In this document: positions 46,612 to 55,975 of the stretch, in pieces
Layout of the letters: every line of letters begins with the position of its first letter
Numbering within the stretch: position 1 is the stretch's first letter
Assembly (NCBI GenBank): GCA_947492185.1
Contig: CANLMR010000008.1
Span: 62,001 to 126,000, forward strand
DNA: 64,000 bases
Direction of reading: 5' to 3'
Source of the DNA: an uncultured Tenacibaculum sp.
Lineage (GTDB): Bacteria; Bacteroidota; Bacteroidia; Flavobacteriales; Flavobacteriaceae
The notes under the pieces: model-generated
The model's database searches: none
Seen by the model: the letters and a program-made list of their open reading frames with translations, nothing else
Told to the model about the DNA's origin: nothing
Program-made: the position numbers and the translations under genes

Positions 46612-48350
46612 TAATTAGAAATTTTAAAAATTGGTAATCTCATATGAGCAGGTTCATAATGCGGTGTTTGCATATAAATCCAATTCAATTGTGCTCTTGG
46701 GTTTTTAGCGAATGTAGAATCCGTTTTTATTTTAGTATCGAACTCAGCCTTTAATAAAGGATTTGAATTTAAAAATTCTTCTGCTTTATCCTCAAAAACA
46801 TAAGGAGAGAATCCTTCTTTTCGCTGTAAAATGGTGTCAAAAAAGTTCCAATTAAAGAAACTATCTACAGCTTCTGCTTCTAAAGTTTCTAATAAATATC
46901 GAACTCCATTTTGGTTTGTTAATATTAAGTAATCTCCTTTAGAAAATTGAATTTCTTGAACAGACGACTTTACTTCAGTATTGTAATGTAAATAATGCCC
47001 TTCATACGGAGAATTAAGCGTTTTAAAGTTTTTAATATGGTTAACTTCAACATTTAAGATGGTATCCTTTTTAAATCGAGTAAATTCAATTTGGTTATCT
47101 TTTAATCTATCAATTACTTCACCCCAACCTTGTGGAATAATGTAGGCTTTAGGAATATGAACCTCTTTAGTTGTTTTAAAGTTATTATAGTAGTTTATTT
47201 CCTTCTCGAAAGGCTTCGACTTATCATAAAACAATCTTTTCCCTGTAGTAACTTTACTTTCAATATACGAACCTTCGTATCCTTTAAATTTAAATTTTGA
47301 AGGATTTTCTCTATCAGCAGAAAATTTAATAGGATAGGTTTTATTACTAATAATTTTGCGAACCGCATTATTGCGTAATTCTTTAACTTTTTTAGAGTTT
47401 TCTTCCGTAAAGTCCAGCATAGATAGCATTAACTCATAAGTTTGTTCTACTCTTATTTTATATGGTTTCAACATATGAGTTTCAACCATCATCCCAAAAG
47501 TGTTAAATAGAGTAGTGTAGCCCGTAGAATAACGAGGAGAATCCATAAACTGAGACCAACCTTTATCTGGAGTACTTCCCCAAACATTTACATAAGGTGT
47601 AATAGGTATATTTTTTTGTTCTAAAGAATTTTCTAGGTACGGTCTTATTTCTATTTCGAGAAACTGTCCAAGATCACCACCTAACTTGTTATGTTGTGTA
47701 AATAAATGTGTAATTGCATATTGGTAATCTGCTCCATTACTCACGTGGTTGTCAATAAATATATCTGGATTTACAGTATGGAATATTTCAGCAAAAGATT
47801 TTGCATTTTTAGTGTCTTGTTTTATAAAATCTCTGTTTAAATCAAAGTTTCTTGCATTTCCTCTAAATCCATATTCTTTAGGGCCATTTTGATTTGCTCT
47901 AGTGTGAGAATTTCTATTCAAAGCTCCTCCAATATTATAAATTGGAATTACACAAATCAAAGAGTTTTGATATGCTTTATTTAATGAATCGTTTTGAATA
48001 AAATCTCTAAGCATCATCATTGAAGCATCGATACCATCTGATTCTCCTGGATGAATTCCATTATTGATTAAAATTCTATTCTTTTTAGAGTTTTTAATTT
48101 CGTTTTTAGCGGTCTTTCCATCTGCATTAAAAACGACTAAGTGTAATGGATTACCACTATCTGTTTCTCCAAATTCAAGTAATGTTATTTCTGAATAACT
48201 TGAGGCTAAATCTTTATAATATGTAATAACATCATTATAAACCGGTGTTTCTGTTCCTTCTGATTTTTCAAAAGCTGTAGTGAAATCAACTTCTTGTTTT
48301 GTTTGACAAGCAAAACCTATTAAAAGAACTAGAATTGTTAGTTTTTTCAT
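46611..48350 (-). CDS. M14-family zinc carboxypeptidase, lipoprotein
   Basis: 579 residues, lipid-anchored at Cys15 (LIGFACQTK). The M14 zinc site is complete: His and Glu in NNGIHPGESDGIDASM and the third His in DIFIDNHVSNGADYQY. The likely catalytic Glu is in MMVETHMLKPYKIR. Insertions between motifs resemble secreted M14 peptidases of Bacteroidota. It would trim peptides in the periplasm or at the surface. The segment from about 345 to 579 is an extra beta-rich domain. One-base overlaps join it to the genes on both sides. Confidence 0.88.
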   Translation of the reverse strand: MKKLTILVLLIGFACQTKQEVDFTTAFEKSEGTETPVYNDVITYYKDLASSYSEITLLEFGETDSGNPLHLVVFNADGKTAKNEIKNSKKNRILINNGIHPGESDGIDASMMMLRDFIQNDSLNKAYQNSLICVIPIYNIGGALNRNSHTRANQNGPKEYGFRGNARNFDLNRDFIKQDTKNAKSFAEIFHTVNPDIFIDNHVSNGADYQYAITHLFTQHNKLGGDLGQFLEIEIRPYLENSLEQKNIPITPYVNVWGSTPDKGWSQFMDSPRYSTGYTTLFNTFGMMVETHMLKPYKIRVEQTYELMLSMLDFTEENSKKVKELRNNAVRKIISNKTYPIKFSADRENPSKFKFKGYEGSYIESKVTTGKRLFYDKSKPFEKEINYYNNFKTTKEVHIPKAYIIPQGWGEVIDRLKDNQIEFTRFKKDTILNVEVNHIKNFKTLNSPYEGHYLHYNTEVKSSVQEIQFSKGDYLILTNQNGVRYLLETLEAEAVDSFFNWNFFDTILQRKEGFSPYVFEDKAEEFLNSNPLLKAEFDTKIKTDSTFAKNPRAQLNWIYMQTPHYEPAHMRLPIFKISN

Positions 48351-49330
48351 TATTGTACGTTATAAGTGATCGGAATAGTGTATCCAACTCTAATTTTTTG
48401 CCCCCTTGATTCTCCAGGTTTCCATTTTTTCATAAGTTTTATAACCCTTATGGCTTCTTTATCACAAGGTTTACAGAGACTTTTAACAACTTTAATATTG
48501 TTAATGTTTCCTTCCTTGTCTATTTTAAACATAAGTATTACTCTTCCTGAAATATTATGTTGATAAGCATACTCAGGAATATTTATATTTTTTATGATAT
48601 GTTTTGCAATGGCTTTTTGTCCACCAGAATACTGAGGAGTTTTGAAAACTTGTTTGTAAGTATACTCTTTCCCTTCTTTATCCCAACTTTTTCCTTGTTT
48701 TAACTTACCTTTTTTATAATACTCTTCGTATATCTTTTTATCATTTTTAACTTTAGAAAATTTCCCATGCTTTAATCCATTTTTATAGAATCCTTTAGTT
48801 GTAGAAGAATCTTTCTTGAGTATATAAGTTCCATTACCTTTTTCGATAGTTTGTTTACCGTTTTTATCCCAAAATGAAAGTACTTCTGGCTCTTTTATTT
48901 TCTTAGCTAAGGCTTTATGTTTAAAAAAACGTTTTTTCTCCTTTATTTGACCATTTTCATACCAGTATGTCCATAATCCATAGTTTCTACCTTTTTCTTT
49001 GAAACCTTCAGCTAGTTTTTCCCCATTCTTATGAAAATTAATATGCTTGTATTCTGATGAAACAAGATTTGGATCAATAGTATAGTAAATAGAATGTTTA
49101 AAAAAATTAATTGAATCTTTTGGGCGTTTGTAAGCTTCCATTTTATAGAAAACTTTACCACCAATATTTAATTTTTCTTTAGTAATAGTATAAAAGTTCG
49201 CTTCTGATTTAGCTACAGGTACTTTTTTCTTTAAAAAAATCGTATCTCCAATTTTATAATTTTGATAGCTTTGTGCTACTGAATTTATAATTGTAAAAAG
49301 AGATACAAGAAATAAAATTTGCTTTTTCAT
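48350..49330 (-). CDS. MORN-repeat protein with C-terminal TonB domain
   Basis: 326 residues: a signal peptide (1-19, ending NSVAQ) rather than a membrane anchor, MORN/YwqK repeats in the middle (GEKLAEGFKEKGRNYGLWTY, KGFYKNGLKHGKFSK), and a TonB C-terminal domain at about 230-326 (YQHNISGRVILMFKIDKEGN, ending GYTIPITYNV). TonB domains normally transmit energy from ExbB/ExbD to outer-membrane receptors; lacking an anchor, this protein more likely uses the fold for binding. It overlaps the M14 gene by one base and follows coaD by 12. Confidence 0.83.
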   Translation of the reverse strand: MKKQILFLVSLFTIINSVAQSYQNYKIGDTIFLKKKVPVAKSEANFYTITKEKLNIGGKVFYKMEAYKRPKDSINFFKHSIYYTIDPNLVSSEYKHINFHKNGEKLAEGFKEKGRNYGLWTYWYENGQIKEKKRFFKHKALAKKIKEPEVLSFWDKNGKQTIEKGNGTYILKKDSSTTKGFYKNGLKHGKFSKVKNDKKIYEEYYKKGKLKQGKSWDKEGKEYTYKQVFKTPQYSGGQKAIAKHIIKNINIPEYAYQHNISGRVILMFKIDKEGNINNIKVVKSLCKPCDKEAIRVIKLMKKWKPGESRGQKIRVGYTIPITYNVQ

Positions 49331-49342
49331 AGTTATAATAAA

Positions 49343-49798
49343 TTAAGACACTCTTACAGAATTTGGTACTAAACCAGTATAATCACCATTGTTTCTAATA
49401 ACATCTCTAACAATAGAAGAAGAAATATAACTTTTACCTGATGATGTTAATAAGAATACAGTTTCAATTTCTGATAATTTTCTGTTAGTATGAGCAATGG
49501 CTTTTTCGAATTCAAAATCAGCAGGATTACGTAGTCCTCTTAGAATAAAATCAGCTTCAATTTCTTTACAAAAATTTACAGTTAAGCCTTTATATGTGAC
49601 TACCTTAATTTTTGGCTGACCTTTAAAAGCTTCTTCTATAAATCGTTTACGTTCTTCAAGAGAGAACATGTATTTTTTATCGGCGTTAATACCAATAGCA
49701 ATAATTAATTCATCAAAAAGAGTAACTCCTCTTTCAATAATATCAAAATGGCCTAAAGTAATTGGGTCAAAAGATCCTGGAAAAATGGCACGTCTCAT
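49343..49798 (-). CDS. coaD: Pantetheine-phosphate adenylyltransferase
   Basis: Transfers AMP to 4'-phosphopantetheine, the fourth step of CoA synthesis. 151 residues, normal length. The nucleotidyl-transferase HxGH motif is TLGHFDI in FPGSFDPITLGHFDII, and the second phosphate motif is YISSSIVRDVI. It lies 6 bases after ddl. No other CoA gene is adjacent. Confidence 0.96.
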   Translation of the reverse strand: MRRAIFPGSFDPITLGHFDIIERGVTLFDELIIAIGINADKKYMFSLEERKRFIEEAFKGQPKIKVVTYKGLTVNFCKEIEADFILRGLRNPADFEFEKAIAHTNRKLSEIETVFLLTSSGKSYISSSIVRDVIRNNGDYTGLVPNSVRVS

Positions 49799-49804
49799 AT
49801 GTAT

Positions 49805-50779
49805 TTAGTTTAGTTGAGTTTGTATTGCGTTATCGAATAATTCGCTTAATGAAATTCCAGCTTCATTAGCTTGCTGTGGTAAAATACTTTCTTCCGTAAG
49901 TCCTGGAACTGTATTCATTTCTAAGAAGTGAGGTTCACCATTAACGAGTATATATTCAGATCTAGAAAATCCACTCATATTTAAAACAGTATAAACTTTC
50001 TTAGCGATAGTTTTAACTTTATCTTCTTCTTTTGTAGAAATCCTTGCAGGTGTTATTTCTTGAGATTTACCCTCGTATTTCGCTTCATAATCAAAGAAAT
50101 CATTTTCAGAAACTATTTCTGTAATTGGCAATACAGTAATTTCATTATTAAATTCTATAACTCCTACAGAAACTTCAGTTCCTTCTAAAAAGCTCTCAAT
50201 TAGAATTTCACTGTCTTCTTTATAAGCTAATTCAATAGCTTCCATAAGATTTCCTTCTTCATGCACTTTGGAAATCCCAAAGCTTGATCCTGCATTATTC
50301 GGTTTTACAAAACAAGGTAAACCAACTTTCTCAATAATATCGGAAGTATTGATTGTATTTCCTTTATTTAAATAGACAGATTTAGCAGCAGGAATATTAT
50401 ATTTTTTAAGAATACTTAGGGTGTCTCTTTTATTGAATGTTAATGCCATCTGATAAAAAGGAGCTGAAGTGTGTTTGATTCCTAGCAAATCAAAATACGC
50501 TAGAATAATTCCATTTTCACCTGGAGCTCCATGAATAGCATTAAAAACACAGTCAAAAGTAATTTTTGAGTTTTCAAGTTCTACGGAGAAATCATGTTTG
50601 TTAACAGGATATTTGGTTTCATTTTCATCAACATAAAACCAACCTTCTTTCAAAATATGAATTCTGTACGAGTTGTATTTTTCTTTGCTTAAATGTTTGT
50701 GAACAACATTCCCACTTTTAATAGAAATAGCTACTTCAGATGAATAGCCTCCCATAATAATGGCTATATTTTTCTTCAT
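49805..50779 (-). CDS. ddl: D-alanine--D-alanine ligase
   Basis: ATP-grasp enzyme that makes the D-Ala-D-Ala end of the peptidoglycan precursor. 324 residues. Motifs: IMGGYSSEVAISIKSG at the N-terminus, FNAIHGAPGENGIIL, VKPNNAGSSFGISKV, and FLEMNTVPGLTEESILPQQ in the ATP/metal site. It is the first gene of the run ddl-coaD-TonB/MORN-M14-MORN-methyltransferase. A -7-like box (TAAGTTTG on the minus strand, 50799-50806) lies 19 bases upstream. Confidence 0.96.
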   Translation of the reverse strand: MKKNIAIIMGGYSSEVAISIKSGNVVHKHLSKEKYNSYRIHILKEGWFYVDENETKYPVNKHDFSVELENSKITFDCVFNAIHGAPGENGIILAYFDLLGIKHTSAPFYQMALTFNKRDTLSILKKYNIPAAKSVYLNKGNTINTSDIIEKVGLPCFVKPNNAGSSFGISKVHEEGNLMEAIELAYKEDSEILIESFLEGTEVSVGVIEFNNEITVLPITEIVSENDFFDYEAKYEGKSQEITPARISTKEEDKVKTIAKKVYTVLNMSGFSRSEYILVNGEPHFLEMNTVPGLTEESILPQQANEAGISLSELFDNAIQTQLN

Positions 50780-50890
50780 TATGATTTATTAGATATTACA
50801 AACTTACCAAAAAAAGTATTTTAAAAATTGATGTTTTTAATTTAGTATTATTTTTAATGTACATTTGTCTCAACTTACAAAAAATAGATT

Positions 50891-51448
50891 ATGAAGTTTA
50901 TTCAATTTTTGAAAAGTAAAACATTTTTAATTCAGATTGGATTGGCAATAGTTTCGTTATTGCTTTTTGTTTTTTTACTACAATGGTGGTTAGGATTTAC
51001 AACAAACCATGATCAAAAAATTCAAGTACCAGACTTAAATAAAATGGGTTTATTGGAGGTTGATAGAAAACTTGAAGAATTGAATTTAGCTTATGAAGTT
51101 ATTGATAGCGCAAGTTATAATCCGGATTATCCAGGGAAATCTGTAATGGAGCAAAACCCTGAAGCTGGTGACTTTGTAAAGGAGAAAAGAAAGATTTACT
51201 TAACGCTAAATCCTACGAGATATAAGGATGTTGCAATTCCAGATTTAAATGGAAAAACTAAAAGACAAGCAATTACTCATTTAAGATCTATTGGATTCTC
51301 TGTTGGAGAGAAGTTTACCTATGTTCCTGATCTTGGAAAAGATGTTGTTAGAGGATTAAAGTTTAAAGGAAAACAAGTAGGTTTAGGAGATAAGTTACCA
51401 AAAAAATCAGTTATCGATTTAATTTTGGGCGACGGAAGAGGAAATTAA
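50891..51448 (+). CDS. PASTA-domain membrane protein
   Basis: 185 residues: one membrane helix (about 13-33, FLIQIGLAIVSLLLFVFLLQ) and two PASTA domains (about 40-110 and 112-183), seen as VPDLNKMGLLEVDRKLEELN and AIPDLNGKTKRQAITHLRSI. PASTA domains bind peptidoglycan or beta-lactams when attached to kinases or PBPs; here they stand alone, so this may be a septal or wall-sensing protein. The gene is divergent from ddl and 16 bases upstream of a pseudouridine synthase. A -7-like box TACATTTG lies at 50860-50867. Confidence 0.88.
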   Translation: MKFIQFLKSKTFLIQIGLAIVSLLLFVFLLQWWLGFTTNHDQKIQVPDLNKMGLLEVDRKLEELNLAYEVIDSASYNPDYPGKSVMEQNPEAGDFVKEKRKIYLTLNPTRYKDVAIPDLNGKTKRQAITHLRSIGFSVGEKFTYVPDLGKDVVRGLKFKGKQVGLGDKLPKKSVIDLILGDGRGN

Positions 51449-51464
51449 AAAGAAAACAATTTAA

Positions 51465-52502
51465 ATGCAGGAGGAGAATCACGATATACAAGAAGAGAAT
51501 TCCGAATTATATGAACATTATAGATTTACTGCTAAGGATGGACAAGAACCATTGCGAGTAGATAAGTTTTTAATGAATTTTATTGAAAACGCAACACGTA
51601 ATAAAATTCAGCAAGCTGCAAAAGCTGGAAATATTTTAGTGAATGATGTTTCGGTAAAATCTAATTATAAGGTAAAACCTAAAGATGTGGTAAGAGTTGT
51701 TTTGGCACATCCACCACATGAGAATTTATTAGTTGCAGAAAATATTCCAATAAATATCGTTTATGAAGATGATGATGTAATTGTTGTTAATAAAGAACCT
51801 GGAATGGTAGTTCATCCTGGTCATGGAAATTATTCTGGAACACTAGTAAACGGACTGATTCATCATATAGAGAATCTTCCCAAAAATAGTAATGAACGTC
51901 CTGGTTTAGTGCATAGAATTGATAAAGATACTAGTGGATTATTAGTTGTGGCAAAAACTGAATATGCTATGGCGCATTTATCCAAACAGTTTTTTGATAA
52001 AACAACAGAACGTTTGTATTATGCTTTAGTATGGGGAAGTGTTGAGGAAGATTCAGGAACTATCGAAGGTCATATTGGTAGAAGTCTAAAAAATAGACTA
52101 CAAATGTCTGTTTTTCCTGATGGTGAGTTTGGTAAACCTGCAGTTACTCACTATAAAGTTATAGAGCGTTTTACTTACGTAACTCTAGTTCAATGTAAAT
52201 TGGAAACGGGAAGAACTCATCAAATTAGAGCACACTTTAAATATATAGGTCATACTTTATTTAATGATGAGCGTTACGGAGGTGATCAAATTTTAAAAGG
52301 AACAACTTTTACGAAATATAAACAGTTTGTTGACAACTGTTTTAAAGTTTTACCAAGACAAGCACTTCATGCGAAAACTCTTGGGTTTGTGCATCCAACA
52401 TCAGGTGATTATATGGAGTTTAATTCTGAGATTCCAGATGATATAGAACAATGTTTGGAGAAATGGAGAAGATACTCTATAAATTCGACAGATATAGAAT
52501 AA
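51465..52502 (+). CDS. RluA-family 23S rRNA pseudouridine synthase (RluD-like)
   Basis: 345 residues. An S4 RNA-binding domain starts near residue 28 (RVDKFLMNFIENATRNKIQQ). The catalytic domain carries the family's Asp in RPGLVHRIDKDTSGLLVVAK, then GRTHQIRAHF. This pattern and size point to RluD, which modifies helix 69 of 23S rRNA, but RluC-type sites are possible. The N-terminus has a short acidic leader (MQEENHDIQEENSELYEHY). It is co-transcribed with the PASTA gene. Confidence 0.9.
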   Translation: MQEENHDIQEENSELYEHYRFTAKDGQEPLRVDKFLMNFIENATRNKIQQAAKAGNILVNDVSVKSNYKVKPKDVVRVVLAHPPHENLLVAENIPINIVYEDDDVIVVNKEPGMVVHPGHGNYSGTLVNGLIHHIENLPKNSNERPGLVHRIDKDTSGLLVVAKTEYAMAHLSKQFFDKTTERLYYALVWGSVEEDSGTIEGHIGRSLKNRLQMSVFPDGEFGKPAVTHYKVIERFTYVTLVQCKLETGRTHQIRAHFKYIGHTLFNDERYGGDQILKGTTFTKYKQFVDNCFKVLPRQALHAKTLGFVHPTSGDYMEFNSEIPDDIEQCLEKWRRYSINSTDIE

Positions 52503-52572
52503 AATTTTCCAATCGCTGAGAATCGCGTATTTGAAAATGATTAGGATATTACACAGAATATTAAATTCTCAT

Positions 52573-52607
52573 AAAAGAGGAATAACACATGTTATTCCTC
52601 TTTTTTT
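52573..52607. terminator. Shared terminator of the PASTA/RluA and mannosyltransferase transcripts
   Basis: AAAAGAGGAATAAC and GTTATTCCTCTTTT form a 14-base-pair stem around ACAT with T-runs on both sides. It overlaps the 3' end of the convergent mannosyltransferase gene, which stops at 52592. Confidence 0.92.
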
Positions 52608-54058
52608 GTAACCTTATAAATTGTTTTGGTTCTCAATTTTTTCTGCCAATCTATGGCTTCTATATTTTTAATCCACTCTGGATATTCAGTATATATTTTT
52701 TCTAAGTGGTAGTTTTTTAATTTCTCTCTAAAATCAAATTTTTCATGTAATAAGTAACATTCATTAATATTATTATTAATGAGATAATCTTCTACATCTT
52801 CAGGTCTTATAACTTCATTTCTAATGTTTTCTGCAGTATAAAATGAAGTTTTTAAGTTGACCAGCATTGTGTACAAAGGTCGTTTAGTACTAATTAAATG
52901 CTTATCATCATAATTTAAGTTGTGATAAACAAAAGAGAATAATTTCACTGTACCATTCATAGGCTTTATTGTCATAATAATTAATAATATGACGTTTATA
53001 TAAATACTAAACTTGAACAGTTTTTTATGCCAGTTCTTTATTTCTTTAGTTTCAAAATATTTCATCAATCCAATAATGCTTATGAAAATGAATAAGTAGT
53101 TTACAGGAAATAAAAAACGAACCTCTTTATGAGCTACTAATGAATGAATCAAAATAAAAGGTATGATTGCCCAAACGAATATGTGCTTTTTTAGTTTTAT
53201 CGTTCCCGAAATAAACCCAAGAAATAATAATAAACTAATTGGAGGTATAGCTTTACCTAAGAATAAATATAGGTAGGCAAAGAATGGTGATGTTCCAAAA
53301 TTAGAAGCTTTATCATCAAAAATATTAGCTTTTAAATAATTATATGGAGCAATGGTAAATTCATCGTAGAATAATGTATCTAAATATGTTCCGAATAGGA
53401 AAATTAAAAATAGAGGAATGATACTAATTACAAGTTTACTTATCGGTGTTCTTTCTATAAATAAAAGAAAAACATAAGCTCCAAATACTGCTATTCCTGT
53501 TTGATATCTAAACAAAAACGAAAGACCCCAAAAGATTCCGATTAGAGCAAAATTTAAGTTTGTTTTTTTTCTATATAAGGTTAAGAATCCTAGTAATAAG
53601 AATAGCGCTGAAATATTTTCCGATGAAAATCTGACAGAAGTAAAAGGAATGTACCAAAGTAATAAAGTTGAAGCGTAAAATATATTAGACCATTTTGTGT
53701 CCTTAAAATATCTAGGAATAATAAGATCATTCAATCTTGTGATTACGGTCCATAGTAAAAGACCGCTTAATAATCTAAATATAAATGTAATTACAAATGG
53801 ATTCTCTATACCTATTAGGTGAAAGAATTTAATTGCAGAATAAGCTATCCAAGGCTGTAATGAGGGGCGCATTTTTTCTCCAAATTCCCAAGGTAAATCA
53901 GTGGCTGAAATTTTTCCTAGTTTATATTGAGCAAACTCTAGTATCTGAAAATGTTCATCTGATTGTAAATGACCTACACTAAAAATAGCAGTAATTACAA
54001 ATAAAATAAGGGATATAATTTTTATTTTTTTCTGCAAGTTTTGTTTATAGGCGGTCAT
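52592..54058 (-). CDS. GT22 (ALG9/PIG-B-like) mannosyltransferase-type membrane protein
   Basis: 488 residues with about ten to eleven membrane helices. Near the start is LQSDEHFQILEFAQYKLG; the acidic pair (Asp34, Glu35) in the first lumen-type loop is the signature of the GT-C family GT22, which uses lipid-linked sugars. Helical segments such as YIWP-like and FLLLGFLTLYRKKTNL are visible, and the basic tail is cytoplasmic. Eukaryotic members add mannose in glycan or GPI synthesis; in flavobacteria the acceptor is unknown and a surface glycan or glycoprotein is a fair guess. It overlaps cmk by 14 bases and is co-transcribed with it. Confidence 0.78.
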   Translation of the reverse strand: MTAYKQNLQKKIKIISLILFVITAIFSVGHLQSDEHFQILEFAQYKLGKISATDLPWEFGEKMRPSLQPWIAYSAIKFFHLIGIENPFVITFIFRLLSGLLLWTVITRLNDLIIPRYFKDTKWSNIFYASTLLLWYIPFTSVRFSSENISALFLLLGFLTLYRKKTNLNFALIGIFWGLSFLFRYQTGIAVFGAYVFLLFIERTPISKLVISIIPLFLIFLFGTYLDTLFYDEFTIAPYNYLKANIFDDKASNFGTSPFFAYLYLFLGKAIPPISLLLFLGFISGTIKLKKHIFVWAIIPFILIHSLVAHKEVRFLFPVNYLFIFISIIGLMKYFETKEIKNWHKKLFKFSIYINVILLIIMTIKPMNGTVKLFSFVYHNLNYDDKHLISTKRPLYTMLVNLKTSFYTAENIRNEVIRPEDVEDYLINNNINECYLLHEKFDFREKLKNYHLEKIYTEYPEWIKNIEAIDWQKKLRTKTIYKVTKKEE

Positions 54059-54734
54059 TGACTAAACTAGTTATTCTTTCGAATTGCTCTTGTAATCCCA
54101 TGTCAGAATTATCAAACTCTATGGCATCATTAGCTTTTGTTAATGGAGAATCTTTTCGAGTAGAGTCAATATGATCTCGTTCTTGAACATTTTGTAGAAT
54201 TTCTTCATAGTTTACCTTGTCACCACGATCAATTAACTCTTTGTATCTTCTTTTGGCTCTTTTATCAGCAGAGGCGGTCATGAATAATTTTAATTCAGCT
54301 TCAGGGAAAACAACAGTACCAATGTCTCGACCATCCATAACAATTCCTTTATCTTTTCCCATTTCTTGTTGTTCAAAAACAAGTTTCTTACGTACCTCAG
54401 AAATAGCAGAAACCTTACTAACTAGCTTAGAAACCTCTATAGTTCGGATTTCTTTTTCAACATTCTCTCCATTTAAATACATTTCAGCAAAACCTTGTTC
54501 AGGGTTGAACTTAAAATTTAATTGTATTGAGTTAATGTTATCAATAAGCTTTTGCTTATCAAAAGAGTTATTATTTATATAATTGTGTTGCATAGCGTAT
54601 AAAGTAACAGCTCTATACATAGCTCCAGTGTCTACATAAATATAATTTAAATGTTTTGCCAATTGTTTAGCAATGGTACTTTTACCGGTAGAGGAAAAAC
54701 CATCAATAGCTATAATTATCTTTTTGTTGCTCAT
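54045..54734 (-). CDS. cmk: (d)CMP kinase
   Basis: Phosphorylates CMP and dCMP with ATP. 229 residues. Walker A is GFSSTGKSTIAKQLA, with YVDTGAMYRAVTLY and VMDGRDIGTVVFP as the family's nucleotide-binding segments. The lid region is TASADKRAKRRYKELIDRG. It lies 29 bases after porQ and overlaps the mannosyltransferase gene; a -7-like box (TATCTTTG on the minus strand, 54750-54757) suggests it can also be transcribed on its own. Confidence 0.95.
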   Translation of the reverse strand: MSNKKIIIAIDGFSSTGKSTIAKQLAKHLNYIYVDTGAMYRAVTLYAMQHNYINNNSFDKQKLIDNINSIQLNFKFNPEQGFAEMYLNGENVEKEIRTIEVSKLVSKVSAISEVRKKLVFEQQEMGKDKGIVMDGRDIGTVVFPEAELKLFMTASADKRAKRRYKELIDRGDKVNYEEILQNVQERDHIDSTRKDSPLTKANDAIEFDNSDMGLQEQFERITSLVNDRL

Positions 54735-54763
54735 ATACTAGTTTGTAAGCAAAGATACTTAAG

Positions 54764-55813
54764 TTAATAATTCGTAGAAATATTTCGTTTAAATTCTTTA
54801 TCAAAATTTATTGTAAGTCCAAAAGTACTTACATTTGAAGCTGAATGATACCTTGAATACGCGTAATTTAATTTAACTTTATTCATTCTTAATCCAAACC
54901 CAAAAGAAATTCCTCCGAAGGTTCTTACATTTTGAACTTGTAGTTCTTTCCCTCTTCTGAAATTATACCCAATCCTTAAGTTAATTGCTCTTTTAGGAAA
55001 TAATTCTGCACCAATGATTACATGTCTGAAAGCGTTATCAAAAAAAGAAATTTCTTCTTCAGTAACGTTTCCATCTAAATCAGAAGTTGCATTAGAGGGG
55101 TTCGCAGCGCTTATATTCCATTGTTGTAAATTATCAACTGTGGCATACCAACGTAGCGGAACATTTTCTAATAAATATGAAGCTCCAATTGCAATTTCAA
55201 AAGGAATTTTTTCAGAAGTTCCATTGAAAGTACTAAGCTGCAATCCTATATTTCTTAACACAAACGAGAAAATATAGGGTTTTTCCATATTGTAGTATAC
55301 AGCTCCAAGATCAACTGTAAAAGCGCTGGAAGAAAAATTAGCTATTGATGAATATATTAAACGTGCATTAGCGCCAATATGTATGCTTGTATTTGGAATT
55401 TGATATGCATAACCAACTGATAAAGCAACATCACTTGCTCCGAAAGTTCCAGTTTCATTACCTTCTTCATCAGCTTGAATTAAAGTTCCATAATTTACAT
55501 AAGTAATATTTGAGTGAATAGTGCGAGAGTATCTATTAAAACGATGTGCGTAAGAAATAGAGCCAATAGAAATATCTGCTAAATAACTGGTATAATTAAC
55601 AGATAGATTTCGATCTAAGTCTAAATTTATAGTTGCAGGATTCCATTTAGGTTGATCTACATCATCAACTAAAGTAAGTACTTTTCCTCCTAAAGCAATT
55701 TGTCGTGCATCAGTAGCAGTGTTTAAAAAGGAAAAAGTTGCTCTTCCTGCAACTTGTGCTATTGTATTTATTACAACGAAAAAGAATAAAATCGAGGTGA
55801 TTTTTTTTAGCAT
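54764..55813 (-). CDS. porQ: Type IX secretion system outer-membrane protein PorQ
   Basis: 349 residues with a signal peptide (1-20, ending VINTIAQ) and a beta-barrel body. The family signature ATFSFLNTATDARQIALGGK follows the signal, then alternating strands, ending in a barrel-type hydrophobic segment before NFDKEFKRNISTNY. PorQ forms part of the attachment complex (with PorU, PorV and PorZ) that anchors exported cargo on the cell surface. Its place next to cmk is as I remember it in other flavobacteria. Confidence 0.88.
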   Translation of the reverse strand: MLKKITSILFFFVVINTIAQVAGRATFSFLNTATDARQIALGGKVLTLVDDVDQPKWNPATINLDLDRNLSVNYTSYLADISIGSISYAHRFNRYSRTIHSNITYVNYGTLIQADEEGNETGTFGASDVALSVGYAYQIPNTSIHIGANARLIYSSIANFSSSAFTVDLGAVYYNMEKPYIFSFVLRNIGLQLSTFNGTSEKIPFEIAIGASYLLENVPLRWYATVDNLQQWNISAANPSNATSDLDGNVTEEEISFFDNAFRHVIIGAELFPKRAINLRIGYNFRRGKELQVQNVRTFGGISFGFGLRMNKVKLNYAYSRYHSASNVSTFGLTINFDKEFKRNISTNY

Positions 55814-55921
55814 TATTCAAATAACATATAATAACTCCGCTAAATTAACGTATTAATTACAACTATAGTGTTTTAAAACGGAATAAGGCTAAAATAAATT
55901 AGGGTTTTAACAAAAATTAAA

Positions 55922-55929
55922 TATATTTG
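55922..55929 (+). promoter_or_regulatory. -7 promoter box of the surface-protein locus
   Basis: TATATTTG matches TAnnTTTG 46 bases before the ATG at 55976, on the correct side of the gap from porQ. No -33 TTG is apparent. Confidence 0.4.
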
Positions 55930-55975
55930 TATGTTAGGTATATTATATAGCTAATTTTAATAGTCCCCACCTATT

